Shown here one piece after another: positions 20,846 through 31,541 of a stretch of DNA of 64,000 nucleotides. The notes below the pieces were generated by a model that made no database searches, had not been told where the DNA came from, and worked only from the letters and a program-made list of their open reading frames with translations. Numbering within the stretch: the stretch's first letter is position 1; each line of letters begins with the position of its first letter. The position numbers were made by a program, and so were the translations under genes. Location: the NCBI GenBank assembly GCA_028532985.1, contig JANCIK010000007.1, positions 3,224,001 to 3,288,000 of the forward strand, read 5' to 3'. This DNA is from Stropharia rugosoannulata. Its lineage: Eukaryota > Basidiomycota > Agaricomycetes > Agaricales > Strophariaceae.

Positions 20846-23800
20846 ATGCAGTCGCTGGGATATTCTAGGCACCGCTCTCGCCAGGTCGCTGCCACCACCG
20901 GCATGGGAATCCACATCGTCAGTCCCCAGAAGCGCCCCCCAAAGAGAAAAACCAGGCAGAAGGCCGTACCTTTCCTTGATTTTGAAGCTAAGCGACGCAA
21001 GCTTCAAGAGACTCTGGACAATCTTCTCTCTGACTCCCCGGCCACCCCGCAGGAGTCTACTTCCGGCAACAGTCACCTGGATGAACATGCAGCCTGCAAC
21101 AATCAATTGGACATCCAGGACATCCAACGGGCGGACGTGCTTGAACCAGTAGACAAGGCCGACCAGTCACCCAAACCGAAGCTTGGAAATGTAAGGCGCA
21201 CCACCCCCAACCAAGCAACGCTAAAGCTCTATGCCAAATGGGGCGCCCTCCTTCCGTCACTAGTTGAGCCGCTCTTGAGCTACATGTCCAGCTCCACTAG
21301 CAAGCCAGTTCAAGCTGTAGGGGACAGCCTACAAGGAATATGTCATTATGGGGGCCGCTGCGAGGTGAAGAACGCCACAATCTTGTGCCTATACTTTGAC
21401 CGTATGTACACTTAACTTGCTTACTTGCGCAGTACTGATGAGTTATAGACTTCAAGTCAGTCGTTGTCAAGCACTGCTCATGCAAACACATTGGCGACAC
21501 TCTTGTGCGCAATGGCTTATTCCCGACAGCACCCAGTCAGGTGCGAATGGCTGTGTCCATCGACTTCCTGGACTTCTATGGGGCGCTTTTCGAACGCTCT
21601 TGCGACGCCATCAACGCCATGGCAGCGGCCCTGAATACTTTCTATGTCCGAAGAGGCTTCTACCTCTTGAACTCGAAGGTAAGAATATAAGTTCTATCCA
21701 GACAGATCTTTACTTAGGTGCCACAGAAAGAGCGCTATAAAGAACCATTCCGTCACGGCCTGGGATACGCTTCGCAATGGCTGGATAACTTGAGAGTTAT
21801 GGTAGACGGGCGTACTGAGTCGCTGCTGGAACAGGCCGACAATTACTTGCAGAAACACTACCCTGCTGACCACCTCGGTACACCAGCCTCCGCTCATCCA
21901 CCCCCGCCTCCAGTATTCGATCCACTAATGTCTACTGCCGGCTTTAAGCCTTCTACCCCTGCAATTCCTGAAGCCATATCAATAAATGAAACATCTTGTC
22001 CTATTGAAGGCCGCGCGCCAAGAACGGAGTGTGCAAGAATCCTTCGCCAACTTTGTCCTGCCTGCTTTGCAGGCGAGAAACATGGCCGTCCATTGGAGGA
22101 GTAAGTGCTCGGTTACTGCTGTAGAAAACGCAAAGGTACCTAATTGTCGTCCTTTGACAGCGGGGGGGACTTCCAAGTAGCGACTGATGGAAATTTTCAC
22201 CACCGTCATCTTAAGTCCGGAGGAGAAAGCATCGCGTTTCATGACCCGAAGCATGTGATACCAAAGGACTTTGTCGACGCTGTTGGTGACATGATATGCG
22301 CCGCAAGAAAAACGCCTTCCAAGAAGCGGCGTGCTCCCAAAGTTCCGGACTCAGCAGTGGACGAATGCGAACGGTCTCATGATGCAGCCGATGGAGATAA
22401 GAAAAAGAACATGTCCTGCGAAGGTCGATACGACGACATGGGTTGGATGTCTCTTGTGTGCCGTCATGATATTCCCCTTTTCTTCGCCAACATCGACTCA
22501 GCAGGGGAGCAACAAAAATATGCAGTTGCTCTCATTTTATGGTTTTATGAACTGATCCCAACACACGCCACCACTACTGTTTTGTACGACATCGGGTGCG
22601 TTTTGGATCGTAGCATCCAGATGGTAAGCACTATATTCCATGCCTGAGACGGCTGCCTAAATTTACGATCAAACTTAGTACAACATACTTCCATCTCATA
22701 TACATTCCCGCGTTCAGTTTGTAACAACGGCTATGCACGCCTATGGCCATCAGTGGTCATGTCAACTCATATACAATCCCCGCCTATGCAGAGGATTGGG
22801 CTTGACCGATGGAGAAGGTGTTGAGCGAACGTGGTCTCGGCTAAGGAAGTTGATTCCTCTTGTAAGAATGTCTTCAGTGCGTATTGTCACGGTCCTTGAA
22901 TTATCTTTAACTGACTTACCACTGACTGCTAGCGCGCCCGTAGGATCTGGCTAACTGACAGGCAACTCTCAGCCATAGCTTATGACCTTCGCGCTGACCT
23001 TGGCGATTGGCTTAAACGCCGCCAGAGAATAGGTATTCAGGAGCAACGTAAGAAGGCCAAACAGGCCCTTGATCAATGCGGCATTGAGGAGTCAGTCTTA
23101 CGGGCTCAGTGGGAGCTTCAAAAGGCTGCCCAACTGTCTATCCGAGCACGTAAGTACACATGCGATCTAAATATAACTCGTACTTATCTATCACTCAGAT
23201 GCGCCTGCAAGGTTAAAGAAGGAATTGGACACTATCTTGAACCTTCAGGCCGATCTTGAGAACGTGGAGAAAGCCATCGATAATGCTCAGTCCACGCTAG
23301 CCATGTCTTCGGCGCCGGAGGAGTCTAAGAAGATCCTGACCAAACTTTACGACATGCACGAGATGTTTTCAAGCAAAGTGGAATCACTTTATGTCTCTCT
23401 GAACATCCATGAGTCCTACCCTGACCTGAAGGGGGCAAGCTTGGAATTTGTTCGGACCCTTCTCATGGCTCGCGACCTCAAGATGAATATCAGAAGGCGG
23501 GCCATCGAAAGTTTTTTCGAATGGGACAGACTTGACCAGGCTGTTGGTGGTCGAAGTCAGGCTCTCGGCAAGTAGCATTTGGCACATATCTTACTAGTTC
23601 TCATGAGTGAGTAGGTACAAAACTTCACCAACAAACTCGGAAGGCAATATCTAGGCGAGCACCTGCATTGGTTACAGCAATTCGAAAGTTCAACACGTAC
23701 TGCGTCAAGCTTCACGCCATGAATAACCCATCTTGGAACATACCCATTCCCCTTCCCCTTCCCACAAAATTGGTCGAGCTTCGTGATCAATTGGACCTTA

Positions 23801-25392
23801 TGGAGGACGTATGGATCAGTCCATCTCATGCCGCCCCTCAGCCATGGCTGAATGACCCGAATGTTCGCTCAGGCATCCGGGCCATCATCAAACTGGATCG
23901 CTGCACAGAAGAAGAGCGTCGACTGGAGTTGGAGGCTGTACATCTATGTTCTTGGCTTCGGCGAGAATTGGGAGCAGTTGAACTGGTTCTCAGATTACCT
24001 GCAAGTGCGTCTCTAGCTCCTCACTATTGTTTCAAGCATCTCTGACAAGTAATGATAGATAATCTGTACGCCATCCAGCTCCAGCACTATCGTGACCAGC
24101 TGCTCCATGTACAGTCGAGATGGAGCAGCAACCCTGACCTTGCCGCCCAGTTCGAGGCTCATGCAACGCAAGCCTCCTTGACTGCATCGAGGCTAACCGG
24201 TGTTCCTAATCCCTGTTGTCCATGGATCTGCATCGCAAACGACGGGGAAGACGGTCTTGATTCCGACGTCGCGGACTCTGATGACGAGCACTTTGGCGTA
24301 CAGGCAAGCACTGTTGAGGCTGAAGATATGCCCTATGATCTTCCAGCAAGCAAAGAAGCAGCTGAAGCGATAATCATGTCAGAAGTTTCTAAAATGGAGC
24401 ATAGCGATGAGTGTGACTTGGATACTTCCCTCTGGGAGCATGAGGTGAACGATATGACCCTCTATGAGGGAGCTCAGGTAGGCGTGACCTCCAATACATG
24501 TAAATTGCAATCTAAACCTTATGACGTCCAGGTCGATCAGCAGTTATTGGTGGACGATGAGCTGATCAACTTCATAACGCAATGCGCAAGTCTTTTGCCC
24601 GACAAAACTCCTGATAGTCTATCCTCCAATCTTCGAACTTTTGATCTCAGCAACAAGGAGCTGCGGACGCTTACTATTCAGGACGCACAACTTACTGACA
24701 TTTGTCTTAACGGGCTATCGAACCTCCTTCAAGCGATGATTGTCCGTGACCCATGGCACCAAATCTCCGCCAATCAATGTGTCATCTTCTCCACGTACGA
24801 TCTGGTCCGGATCAATTACAAAGCTTCGGATGCAGAGCTTTGGAGGAGTACGTACCGTCGAGAGTACTGGATGAAGAAGGTCTGGATCGTCCCTATCCAT
24901 AGGCAGTCGCAGCAACACTGGGTCCTAGCCGTCTTTCATCTGGAAAGTAGGGAGCTGCATCTGTATGACAGCCTCGGGACGTGCTCAGCGTGGAAGAAAG
25001 ACATCAAGGTATCCCTTTTTAATCAATCTTTTACAAGAATAACACTAAGACATACTAGAGCCTATCCATCTTCCTAATGCGGCTGGTTGAGCTGGCAAAG
25101 CGGTCAGGGCATCCAGTGTCCACAGTTACCACCGGCTGGGTCGCAAAGCCGGTAGTGGTTCGTATTTCGTTCACTCACTAAGTATTTCAAACCTAAACAT
25201 TTCTGACGATCTTCCTGTCAGACACAACCGGTCCAATCAAACGACTATGACTGCGGGCTGTGGGTACTGGTGTGGATCGCAGCAGTTCTTCGAGGGAATG
25301 TTACGGTCGGAGCATTGGTAAATGAGAGCGTCATGCCTTCCTGGCGAATCGCTCTCAGAAATTTAATGTGCATCCTGTCGAATTCTACATAG
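20846..25392 (+). CDS. KDZ transposase with CxC1 cysteine cluster and C-terminal Ulp1 protease domain
   Basis: Eleven exons: 20846-21401, 21449-21678, 21718-22100, 22161-22623, 22679-22861, 22933-23149, 23199-23567, 23615-24004, 24059-25008, 25059-25157, 25222-25392; 4011 nt, 1336 residues, no stop or frameshift. Domains: basic N-terminus; CxC1-type cysteine cluster (about 165-205, with KHCSCKH); KDZ catalytic core with D399 (ATDGNFHH), D533 (YDIGC) and the glutamate of GEGVERTW (E590 or E593); helical region (about 610-850); acidic linker; Ulp1/C48 protease fold with H1217, D1234, Q1285 and C1291 (YDCGLW). By family knowledge KDZ enzymes are RNase-H-fold DDE transposases and Ulp1 domains cut SUMO-like tags. 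Intron 7 starts with GC rather than GT. A 54-nt in-frame segment (24478-24531) could also be spliced. All key residues are present. Confidence 0.9.
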
Positions 25393-25547
25393 CTACCTAC
25401 GCCACTACTATGCTTCTACTTCAATTGATTTTGTGCTTGTCCGGTGCCATCTTTATTCCGCGCTGTGGGATTCTCAAACCCAAGGTTCTGTTCCCTCAAC
25501 CGCTCCACGCCGTTCTTTCCCCCCAAGCCATCCCACAATCACAAGTT

Positions 25548-26209
25548 ATGTCTCAGCGTCAACTTGGAGATACTCCCGGAAATACGAATGTGTATGGACG
25601 ATGGAAACTCGCCACCTATGTGGCACAGTTCTTTCTCCAAGCAAGGTCGGAAGACCGCCTTGAGGAGTTCTTTCGCCTTGTCGTCAAGCTCTACGAAGAC
25701 CGCTGGCCCAACGACGATAACGTGCCTGATGTGGTAACTAGTATCCTTTCCTCATAATCGGTCTACATAATTTAAATCTACAAAAACAGATTCGAACAGA
25801 TGTGTTGGCTGCTGCAATCGGCGCCGAGTCGGATCCTCTTTTGGATGCTGAAAAATGGGAATACATTCTGAGAGTTGACTATGACCGAGCGTACAGGGTA
25901 AGAATGGAGTATAACTATTATGGCCGATACTAACTACATATCCAGAAATTGCCCCCAGGCGCTCAGCCTCCTGCATACCCTGTGGCAACAAGCATCGATG
26001 AAGACAAAGATGAAGACAAAAGTGAAGCCACCTGTGCAGATGACAGCGAACTGATCTCTTTTCCAATCGAATTGGCATTGGAAGAGCGCACGCATATATC
26101 GCACCCTTTTGAATATACTTTCCCGGAGGCAGCGCTCATTTCTCCCGGTCCTGCAGTGGGGCGTAGAGTTCTCATAATATGCCGTGGCAACTGCCAACGC
26201 CGTGGTTAG
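25548..26209 (+). CDS. Small acidic protein downstream of the KDZ transposase
   Basis: Three exons join in phase: 25548-25733, 25790-25897, 25946-26209 (558 nt, 185 residues). It opens MSQRQLGDT. The first exon is helical and charged, and the third holds the acidic stretch DEDKDEDKSE. It lies 155 bp after the transposase stop on the same strand, so it is probably a second gene of the element. No domain was recognised. Introns of 56 and 48 nt have standard borders, and a CTAAC branch-point-like motif sits in the second. A transposase partner role is inference. Confidence 0.6.
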
Positions 26210-26706
26210 ATACCTGACAAATGTGTAACCCTTATATTCCAATTGTATTCAGAAAGAAGTTCCTCTTAGTAAAGCGAGTTTATGTTAAAAGTAATTTTTT
26301 TGGGCATCATAGCCTGTGGAGAGCCACTCCCGCACGTTGGGCGCACGCCGACGGAAGCACCAAGGGGCATCTGGCTCGAACGTTACCTGACGTTTTCAGC
26401 CGGTGACGCATGCATGCCTCCCTGCCAACAATATGACTTGCAGCAGGCGTTGAGCATCCTGCCCCTGTTGCAACCTGCTCAGCCGATCTAGTATCTCCAA
26501 CTCATTTACGGAGGAACTGCTCCAGATGGACGGATGAAAGGCCGAGAATATGTATTTTTATATATTCATAATTATGTTACAGTTAATAAGTAGAAACGAT
26601 TGCTCAGATTATTGGGTATTGGTGATTGTTTGCAAAGTCTTGAAACGGGGGCGAGGGCGCGGCCGCGGCCCATCGTAATAGTCAACAGCAGTCCAAAATT
26701 TTCTCT
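26210..26706. other. Spacer between convergent genes of the KDZ element
   Basis: About 500 bp between the stops of the plus-strand acidic gene and the minus-strand gene. It probably contains both 3' UTRs. No further gene or inverted repeat was found. Confidence 0.5.
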
Positions 26707-27188
26707 TTAAGGAGTATTAGCTATCATAATTAAGCTTGCTGAAAAGATACGGACCTTTGCCTGAACCCCCTGTCGACGCTCGCAGATCGTCATATATGTA
26801 GGCCACGTCCACCTCAAGGGCCCGCATGGCGACGCGGAGGCCTGTGACTCTAGTTCGCTGAAGATCCACTGGCAAACAGCAAGAGACATCTGAGTTCCTC
26901 TATGTGCTTGAAGTCATAAGATAGGAGACTTACCTGTCGCTTGTGTCCGAGGGCGATGTTTAGAAGACTGATTTTCCTCCGATAGTCTTGAAGCTTGAGG
27001 CGCCAGCGAATGAACCACAAGTTGAACAATCGCTCCAGGAAATCTTGGCTATCGTTGGCATCAAGCGCCTGTCGATAGTATGGAGCCAAGTCCGCAATGA
27101 AGCTCATCTGAGCCTCAAGGTCTTCCGGAGATTCTGGCTACAAGGCGATTAGTAGTGACGAGCGATGCAAGAAATAGTGAAGTACCAT
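26707..27188 (-). CDS. Small helical protein with its start codon alone in exon 1
   Basis: Exons 27188-27186 (only ATG), 27137-26934 and 26868-26707 give 122 residues in phase. The first intron (48 nt, GTACTT...TTGTAG) directly follows the ATG and holds a CTAAT branch-like motif. The second is 65 nt with a strong GTAAGT donor. The protein starts MPESPEDLEAQ, then a helical, aromatic-rich segment (LERLFNLWFIRWRL), and ends with a Trp-rich stretch. I do not recognise the family. Its place beside the KDZ genes suggests it belongs to the element. The last exon could be spliced further, since the final 15 residues look less protein-like. Confidence 0.55.
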
Positions 27189-27293
27189 GTTATACTAGGG
27201 GAGTTCTGAGATGTTGCGGCAGGTCTGTAAGCGATGCTGAGCGATGCTGGGATGGGGCACTGGGTCTACACCTGAGACGTCGAGGGTTTATGT

Positions 27294-27779
27294 TGATACG
27301 CTCGTGCGTGCTATGGGCGCGGAAACCACACCACACACACACACTCAATGCGCAGAATGCGAGGGCGCTTCACACGGCTTCTAGCCAAATCCCAAAACAA
27401 CTCACAATTGCGAGCCGGAACGAGCTAAAAGCGAGACGAAAACGCGAGAGTGTAAGCTGCTACGACAGCTTCGAACCACTCTCGGACGCTGGACGCAGCG
27501 AGGACGCAACGGGGACGCTAAAATGAATGTAAACGAATGTGGGGGATCTATTCTCCTTGTCCTGTACTTATTACATGCTTTAAATACCGTATGTACCCTG
27601 TAATTCGACTGTAGTAGATCCTAAACGTTCCTATACTTATTGTTCCTGTAAAAGCGTGGCACGGAACGCTACGGCTCTGCGCAGCACGCGTGTTCCTCGA
27701 GGCGGGCGCTTAATGGGCGCTTAATCCGCAACATGCCGAAACGGCTGTTTCCGAGCACAGCGCGGCGCGGTGCTCATCA
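27294..27779 (-). repeat. 3' LTR of the Gag-only element (minus-strand sense)
   Basis: 486 bp with TG/CA ends, matching the copy at 30119-30605 with scattered substitutions and small indels. It includes a (CA)n run near the plus-strand start. Confidence 0.9.
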
Positions 27780-27790
27780 TCTCCTCCCAA
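27780..27790 (-). other. Polypurine tract
   Basis: Read on the minus strand, TTGGGAGGAGA directly precedes the LTR start TGATGAGC, the expected place for plus-strand priming in an LTR element. Confidence 0.7.
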
Positions 27791-28103
27791 CTTAGCTTCT
27801 GACTGTCCCCAGTCAGCCGTAAGCAAAAGTTAACAGCTGTGGGAGTGTGCCAGTCTGCGAAGCGGACGTGTGAAGCGAGGGGGGGCGGCGTCAAGATACT
27901 AGGGACGCAGTGGGGACTTACAGACGTCGAGAACCAATACTACAAGTCTGCGACGCTCTAGAGAACTGCTGCGAATAAAGACAATGCACAAAACCCAATT
28001 CAAAACGCTTTATCGGGCGCACGACGTGTTCGAGTCTTAATCAATCTGGACTTGACTAGATCGAATTAGGGTGCCTGAGGGAACTGCAAAGCCGATAGGA
28101 AAT

Positions 28104-29981
28104 CTACAGAAACTTGAGAGGCACAGAAGCCGACGCAAACGGTGCTGAGGTCGAGTACATGGCCTGGGGAACTCCTCGAGATGCTAAGGAAATGTTAGTA
28201 CCCTGCGCAAATGTTCTGGAATGCAGCAACTGAGTGTGGGGCGCGATGCCAGTGCAATGGCGCTCTGGACTGGTCTGAGAGATGCTGGAATCAAGTGGCG
28301 CATACTGAGTAGCACAAATGACCTGAGATCGCAAGCTGGCGAGCCTTGCTTCGATATCCGCAATCCTGGCGTCTGTGGCAACGAGATACTGTGCATCAGA
28401 GGACGAAGGCAACACAGAGGCGACTGCAGCACTTGAAACGACGGGAGGCGTCAAATATAGTGTGCTCAAACCATGAGGGTCGACTTTATCCGGTGTGCAG
28501 CGTGTCCTAGACGCGAGACACAAGCTGTGTGGCGAGGGCACCGACTGGAGACGTTGGGGGCCAACAAAAACCTGTTCTGACTCGACGAGCGTGCGGCTAG
28601 TTACGCAAAGCGACGGTTGCGAAGAGCGGGGGTCTCTAGACAATACGCGAGGCGCGACAGGGGACGTGAGCGGCGCTGGAGACGATACAGACACAGATAA
28701 CGGCTGCACAACTTCTTGAGGCGCTGGGACAACACTGTGACGGTAAACAAGCGCTCTAGAGCGCGGCAAGTCAATCTGTGGCGTAACAACGGCGGCGGCG
28801 ACTCCTGTATACTTCTGGGACATGCTGGACACATCTGGGGCTAACGCAAAGACGTTGACGAGCTGGGGACGCAGACTGACGAGTTCTGCCTCGATCTCCG
28901 CAATGCGAGCGTCAATATCCGCGAGGTACTGCGCATTATGCGACGTAGCCGACGAGGGGACGAGGTTACGAGTGGCGGCGGCGTTCACGACAGGAAGGGG
29001 ACGCAGAGCGAATGTACTCAACTGCTGGGGATGTCTTCTGTACCATTCGTCGAACTTATCCTTGAGAAACCGACCTGGGGTGTCCTCTGGAACGTAAGCG
29101 CCGGTGGGGAGCACTACCTTGCTCTCTGCATTGCGAATAACTTTCCCTAAGCGTGCGTAGTCGTAAACAGAGGCGCACTGACGAATAAAATGATTGTCTC
29201 CGCAGAACTTGCACTTCAGAACACGAGCCTTTTTCCTGGTGCGAAGTTGCGACGTAGACGCTGGCTGGGACATGCTGGTGATCGCCTGAACAATTGTCTT
29301 TGCAAATGCCGCAAGCATTGCGCGAAATTCATCGAGATCGGCGCAAGAACTCGAAGGCGACGACTGGGGTGGTAGAGGCGACGAGGGGTGCGACTGAACT
29401 GATGGTGAAGCGCGCAAAACAAAGACGGCGGCGGCGTAGACATCTGAGACGGTGTGTGGCATGTCAGGGAAGTGATCTGGGCGCTTAAGCGTTAAACGCG
29501 TCGATATCTTCGTCCAAAGCTCTGGCGAAAAGGCGCGAGGGTAGAGGCGCATCTGCTCGAGGTCGGATAGCCATTTCTTCGCAATAAGGAAATGGGAAAT
29601 CTCCAGGAAACGTGCGTGGTATGCGGAGAGGTCGTCTAGAGTGTTTATTCCGGTGCGCAAACGCGTCTTGACCAAAGAATCAAGATCTGCAAAAGAAAAC
29701 CTGTAGTCATCGCAGGCGGAGGGATACAACTCGAAGACTGCGCGCTTGAACTCGTCAAAAGTCGATTTATTGTCCATAAACTGAGGAAGTGACTCCCAGA
29801 CATCGGCGGTGTCGATATCTACATAGCGGACGGCATAGCGCTTCTGCTGAGCGGCGGAGGCGATGCAAAACGTGCTGAACAAGTACTCGAGGTCACCAAA
29901 GTAACGCTTGAGCTCTCGGGGCTTCGCTGGGTTAAAGGAGGGTGCGCAGGGGTCTCCAAAGGCGGGCATAAGAATGGACAT
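28104..29981 (-). CDS. Gag protein of the Gag-only LTR element
   Basis: A 625-residue frame from an ATG (MSILMP). Residues about 15-200 resemble the retrotransposon Gag core (ELKRYFGDLEYLF, FDEFKRAVFELYP). A CCHC-type zinc knuckle, CKFCGDNHFIRQC, sits at about 257-269, with three residues between the second Cys and the His instead of the usual four. The C-terminal half is Pro/Ser-rich and contains two related helical segments, DIDARIAEIEAEL and TDARIADIEARL, about 170 residues apart, which looks like an internal duplication. The frame stops without any protease or RT. The open frame despite LTR divergence suggests selection on Gag, but this cannot be proved from one copy. Confidence 0.85.
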   Translation of the reverse strand: MSILMPAFGDPCAPSFNPAKPRELKRYFGDLEYLFSTFCIASAAQQKRYAVRYVDIDTADVWESLPQFMDNKSTFDEFKRAVFELYPSACDDYRFSFADLDSLVKTRLRTGINTLDDLSAYHARFLEISHFLIAKKWLSDLEQMRLYPRAFSPELWTKISTRLTLKRPDHFPDMPHTVSDVYAAAVFVLRASPSVQSHPSSPLPPQSSPSSSCADLDEFRAMLAAFAKTIVQAITSMSQPASTSQLRTRKKARVLKCKFCGDNHFIRQCASVYDYARLGKVIRNAESKVVLPTGAYVPEDTPGRFLKDKFDEWYRRHPQQLSTFALRPLPVVNAAATRNLVPSSATSHNAQYLADIDARIAEIEAELVSLRPQLVNVFALAPDVSSMSQKYTGVAAAVVTPQIDLPRSRALVYRHSVVPAPQEVVQPLSVSVSSPAPLTSPVAPRVLSRDPRSSQPSLCVTSRTLVESEQVFVGPQRLQSVPSPHSLCLASRTRCTPDKVDPHGLSTLYLTPPVVSSAAVASVLPSSSDAQYLVATDARIADIEARLASLRSQVICATQYAPLDSSISQTSPERHCTGIAPHTQLLHSRTFAQGTNISLASRGVPQAMYSTSAPFASASVPLKFL

Positions 29982-30100
29982 GGCTATAAACGAGTGTCGA
30001 GTGGCGAAAGAGTGTTATAGAAATTAAATGAAATTGATGTGTAAAAATTGCGGATTGAAGGGAATGTTAGCTGAAGTCCAGTGTATTAGAAGCAAACCCC

Positions 30101-30115
30101 TCGCGGTGGGCTCCA
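30101..30115 (-). other. Primer-binding-like site
   Basis: On the minus strand TGGAGCCCACCGCGA lies three bases inside the 5' LTR. It starts with TGG, the complement of a tRNA CCA end, at the usual distance. The tRNA was not identified. Confidence 0.55.
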
Positions 30116-30118
30116 ATA

Positions 30119-30605
30119 TGATACGCTCGTGCGTGCTATGGGCGCGGAAACCACACCACACACACACACTCAATGCGCAGAATGCGAGGGCGCTTCACAC
30201 GGCTTCTAGCCAAACCCCAAAACAACTCACAATTGCGAGCCGGAACGAACTAAAAGCGAGAAGAAAACGCGAGAGTGTAAGCTGCTACGACAGCTTCGAA
30301 CCACTCTCGGACGCTGGAAGCAGCGAGGACGCAACGGGGACGCTAAAATGAAGGTAAACGAATGTGGGAGATCTATTCTTCCTTGTCCTCTACTTATTAC
30401 ATGCTTTAAATACCGTATGTACCCTGTAACTCTACTGTAACCGCTCCTATAATTCCCTGTGCTTATTGTTCCTGTAAATGCGTGGCACGGAACGCTACGG
30501 CTCTGCGCAACATGCGTGTTCCTCGAGGCGGGCGCTTAATGGGCGCTTAATCCGCAACATGCCGAAACGGCTGTTTCCGAGCACAGCGCGGCGCCGTGCT
30601 CATCA
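30119..30605 (-). repeat. 5' LTR of the Gag-only element (minus-strand sense)
   Basis: 487 bp, partner of 27294-27779. Both copies contain the AT-rich block TTTAAATACCG on the plus strand, which may hold the core promoter or the RNA end signal. Confidence 0.9.
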
Positions 30606-30870
30606 ATGTACCACAGAGATAATTTTCCCAAAATTAATGCAGATCTAATCGACTGATAGTATCTCCGCAAAAACGGCGTTAATTTCAGAGGTGAATCCAG
30701 CGTTGTTGTATGGACTTCAACCATCTGACAGGGACGCTCTTTCCGCAATTTCCGTGTCCATGGTTCTTCCCGAGCTGTGAGCATGGCGTATGAGAGCGTA
30801 TGCCTCGCAAATGTGAATCGTGAACTAACTTGAACAATACCGCCAGTGCCCTCCCATATCCTCCATTGCC

Positions 30871-31541
30871 ATGGGACGCCCAAGATTGTATCTCACTGAT
30901 GAGCAAAGGAAAAAAGCCGACAATCTTAAGAGTCAGAAGTACTATGACCTGTATGTCCATGTTTTAACACTTGAGTGATTGATGACTGAGCGCATGGATA
31001 GAAACAAGAAAGCGATTAGCAAGAAGCGCCAAAAGATCCGTGAAAAAAAGAAAGGTACTAGCCTGAATCGCCAGTGAGTAATGAATGCTCTTGGACATTC
31101 TCGCATTGAACTAACTTTGAAATAAGCAGAAAGGAGCAGTCAGAGCCCTGCGCCCGGAGCACTGGCTCTGCTTGTACTCCAGTTCAGACCTGGATGGATG
31201 GTGTGGAGCGCATAAACCGGCGTCTTCATCGGATTATCGGACCATCCCGTTTCGACTACGTGGAGAAAATCTGTGTTGACTACATGCAGCGTAGAGACAA
31301 GAACTTGATTTGCAGTGAGGTTGAGAAGATCAGCAAGTTGCAGAAATCGATAAATCGATACCACGACGAAGTATACTCACTTGCAGGAATGGGGGCGGAG
31401 GAAGCAAGAGCTTTGGAAGTTGTTCAGGACGTCTCTACAATTTTGAAGTGGGTCGAAGAACTACTTTGTTATGTCATGGTGAATTTCGCCCAGGTAAAAA
31501 CCTTGTATGTAGAAAAAGGCTTTATGTATCAGTCGAAGTGA
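30871..31541 (+). CDS. Small basic protein (MGRPRLYLTDEQ family-like), unknown function
   Basis: Exons 30871-30950, 31002-31073 and 31130-31541 join in phase (564 nt, 187 residues). The N-terminus MGRPRLYLTDEQRKKADNLKS followed by YYDLNKKAISKKRQKIREKKK is a strongly basic helix like those at the start of many repeated hypothetical proteins in Agaricomycetes, and could contact DNA. The C-terminal half is helical with charged and Leu-rich segments. Introns of 50 and 56 nt have GT-AG ends. The last exon may be spliced once more (GTAAAA at about 31495). It lies 265 bp right of the Gag-only element, which therefore sits in its upstream region. Confidence 0.6.

Larger units (their letters stand above)
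20560..27188 (+). mobile_element. KDZ-superfamily DNA transposon (limits approximate)
   Basis: A complete KDZ-Ulp1 transposase gene is followed by a small gene on the same strand and a third, convergent gene. KDZ (Kyakuja-Dileera-Zisupton) elements are large eukaryotic DNA transposons that expanded in Agaricomycetes, and some encode SUMO-protease-like domains and extra genes. Terminal inverted repeats and a target duplication were not found by eye, so the limits given are the outer edges of the direct repeats and of the third gene. Confidence 0.7.
27294..30605 (-). mobile_element. Gag-only LTR retrotransposon (non-autonomous, 3.3 kb)
   Basis: Two direct repeats of about 486 bp, each with TGAT...ATCA ends, bracket one long minus-strand gag-like ORF. 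The outer flanks share ATGT (27290-27293 and 30606-30609), a 4-bp target duplication. A primer-binding-like site and a polypurine tract sit at the correct inner edges for minus-strand orientation. No protease, RT, RNase H or integrase is encoded, so it must use enzymes in trans. This is the structure called TR-GAG in the literature. The two LTRs differ by roughly 5% by eye, so the insertion is not very recent. Confidence 0.88.
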
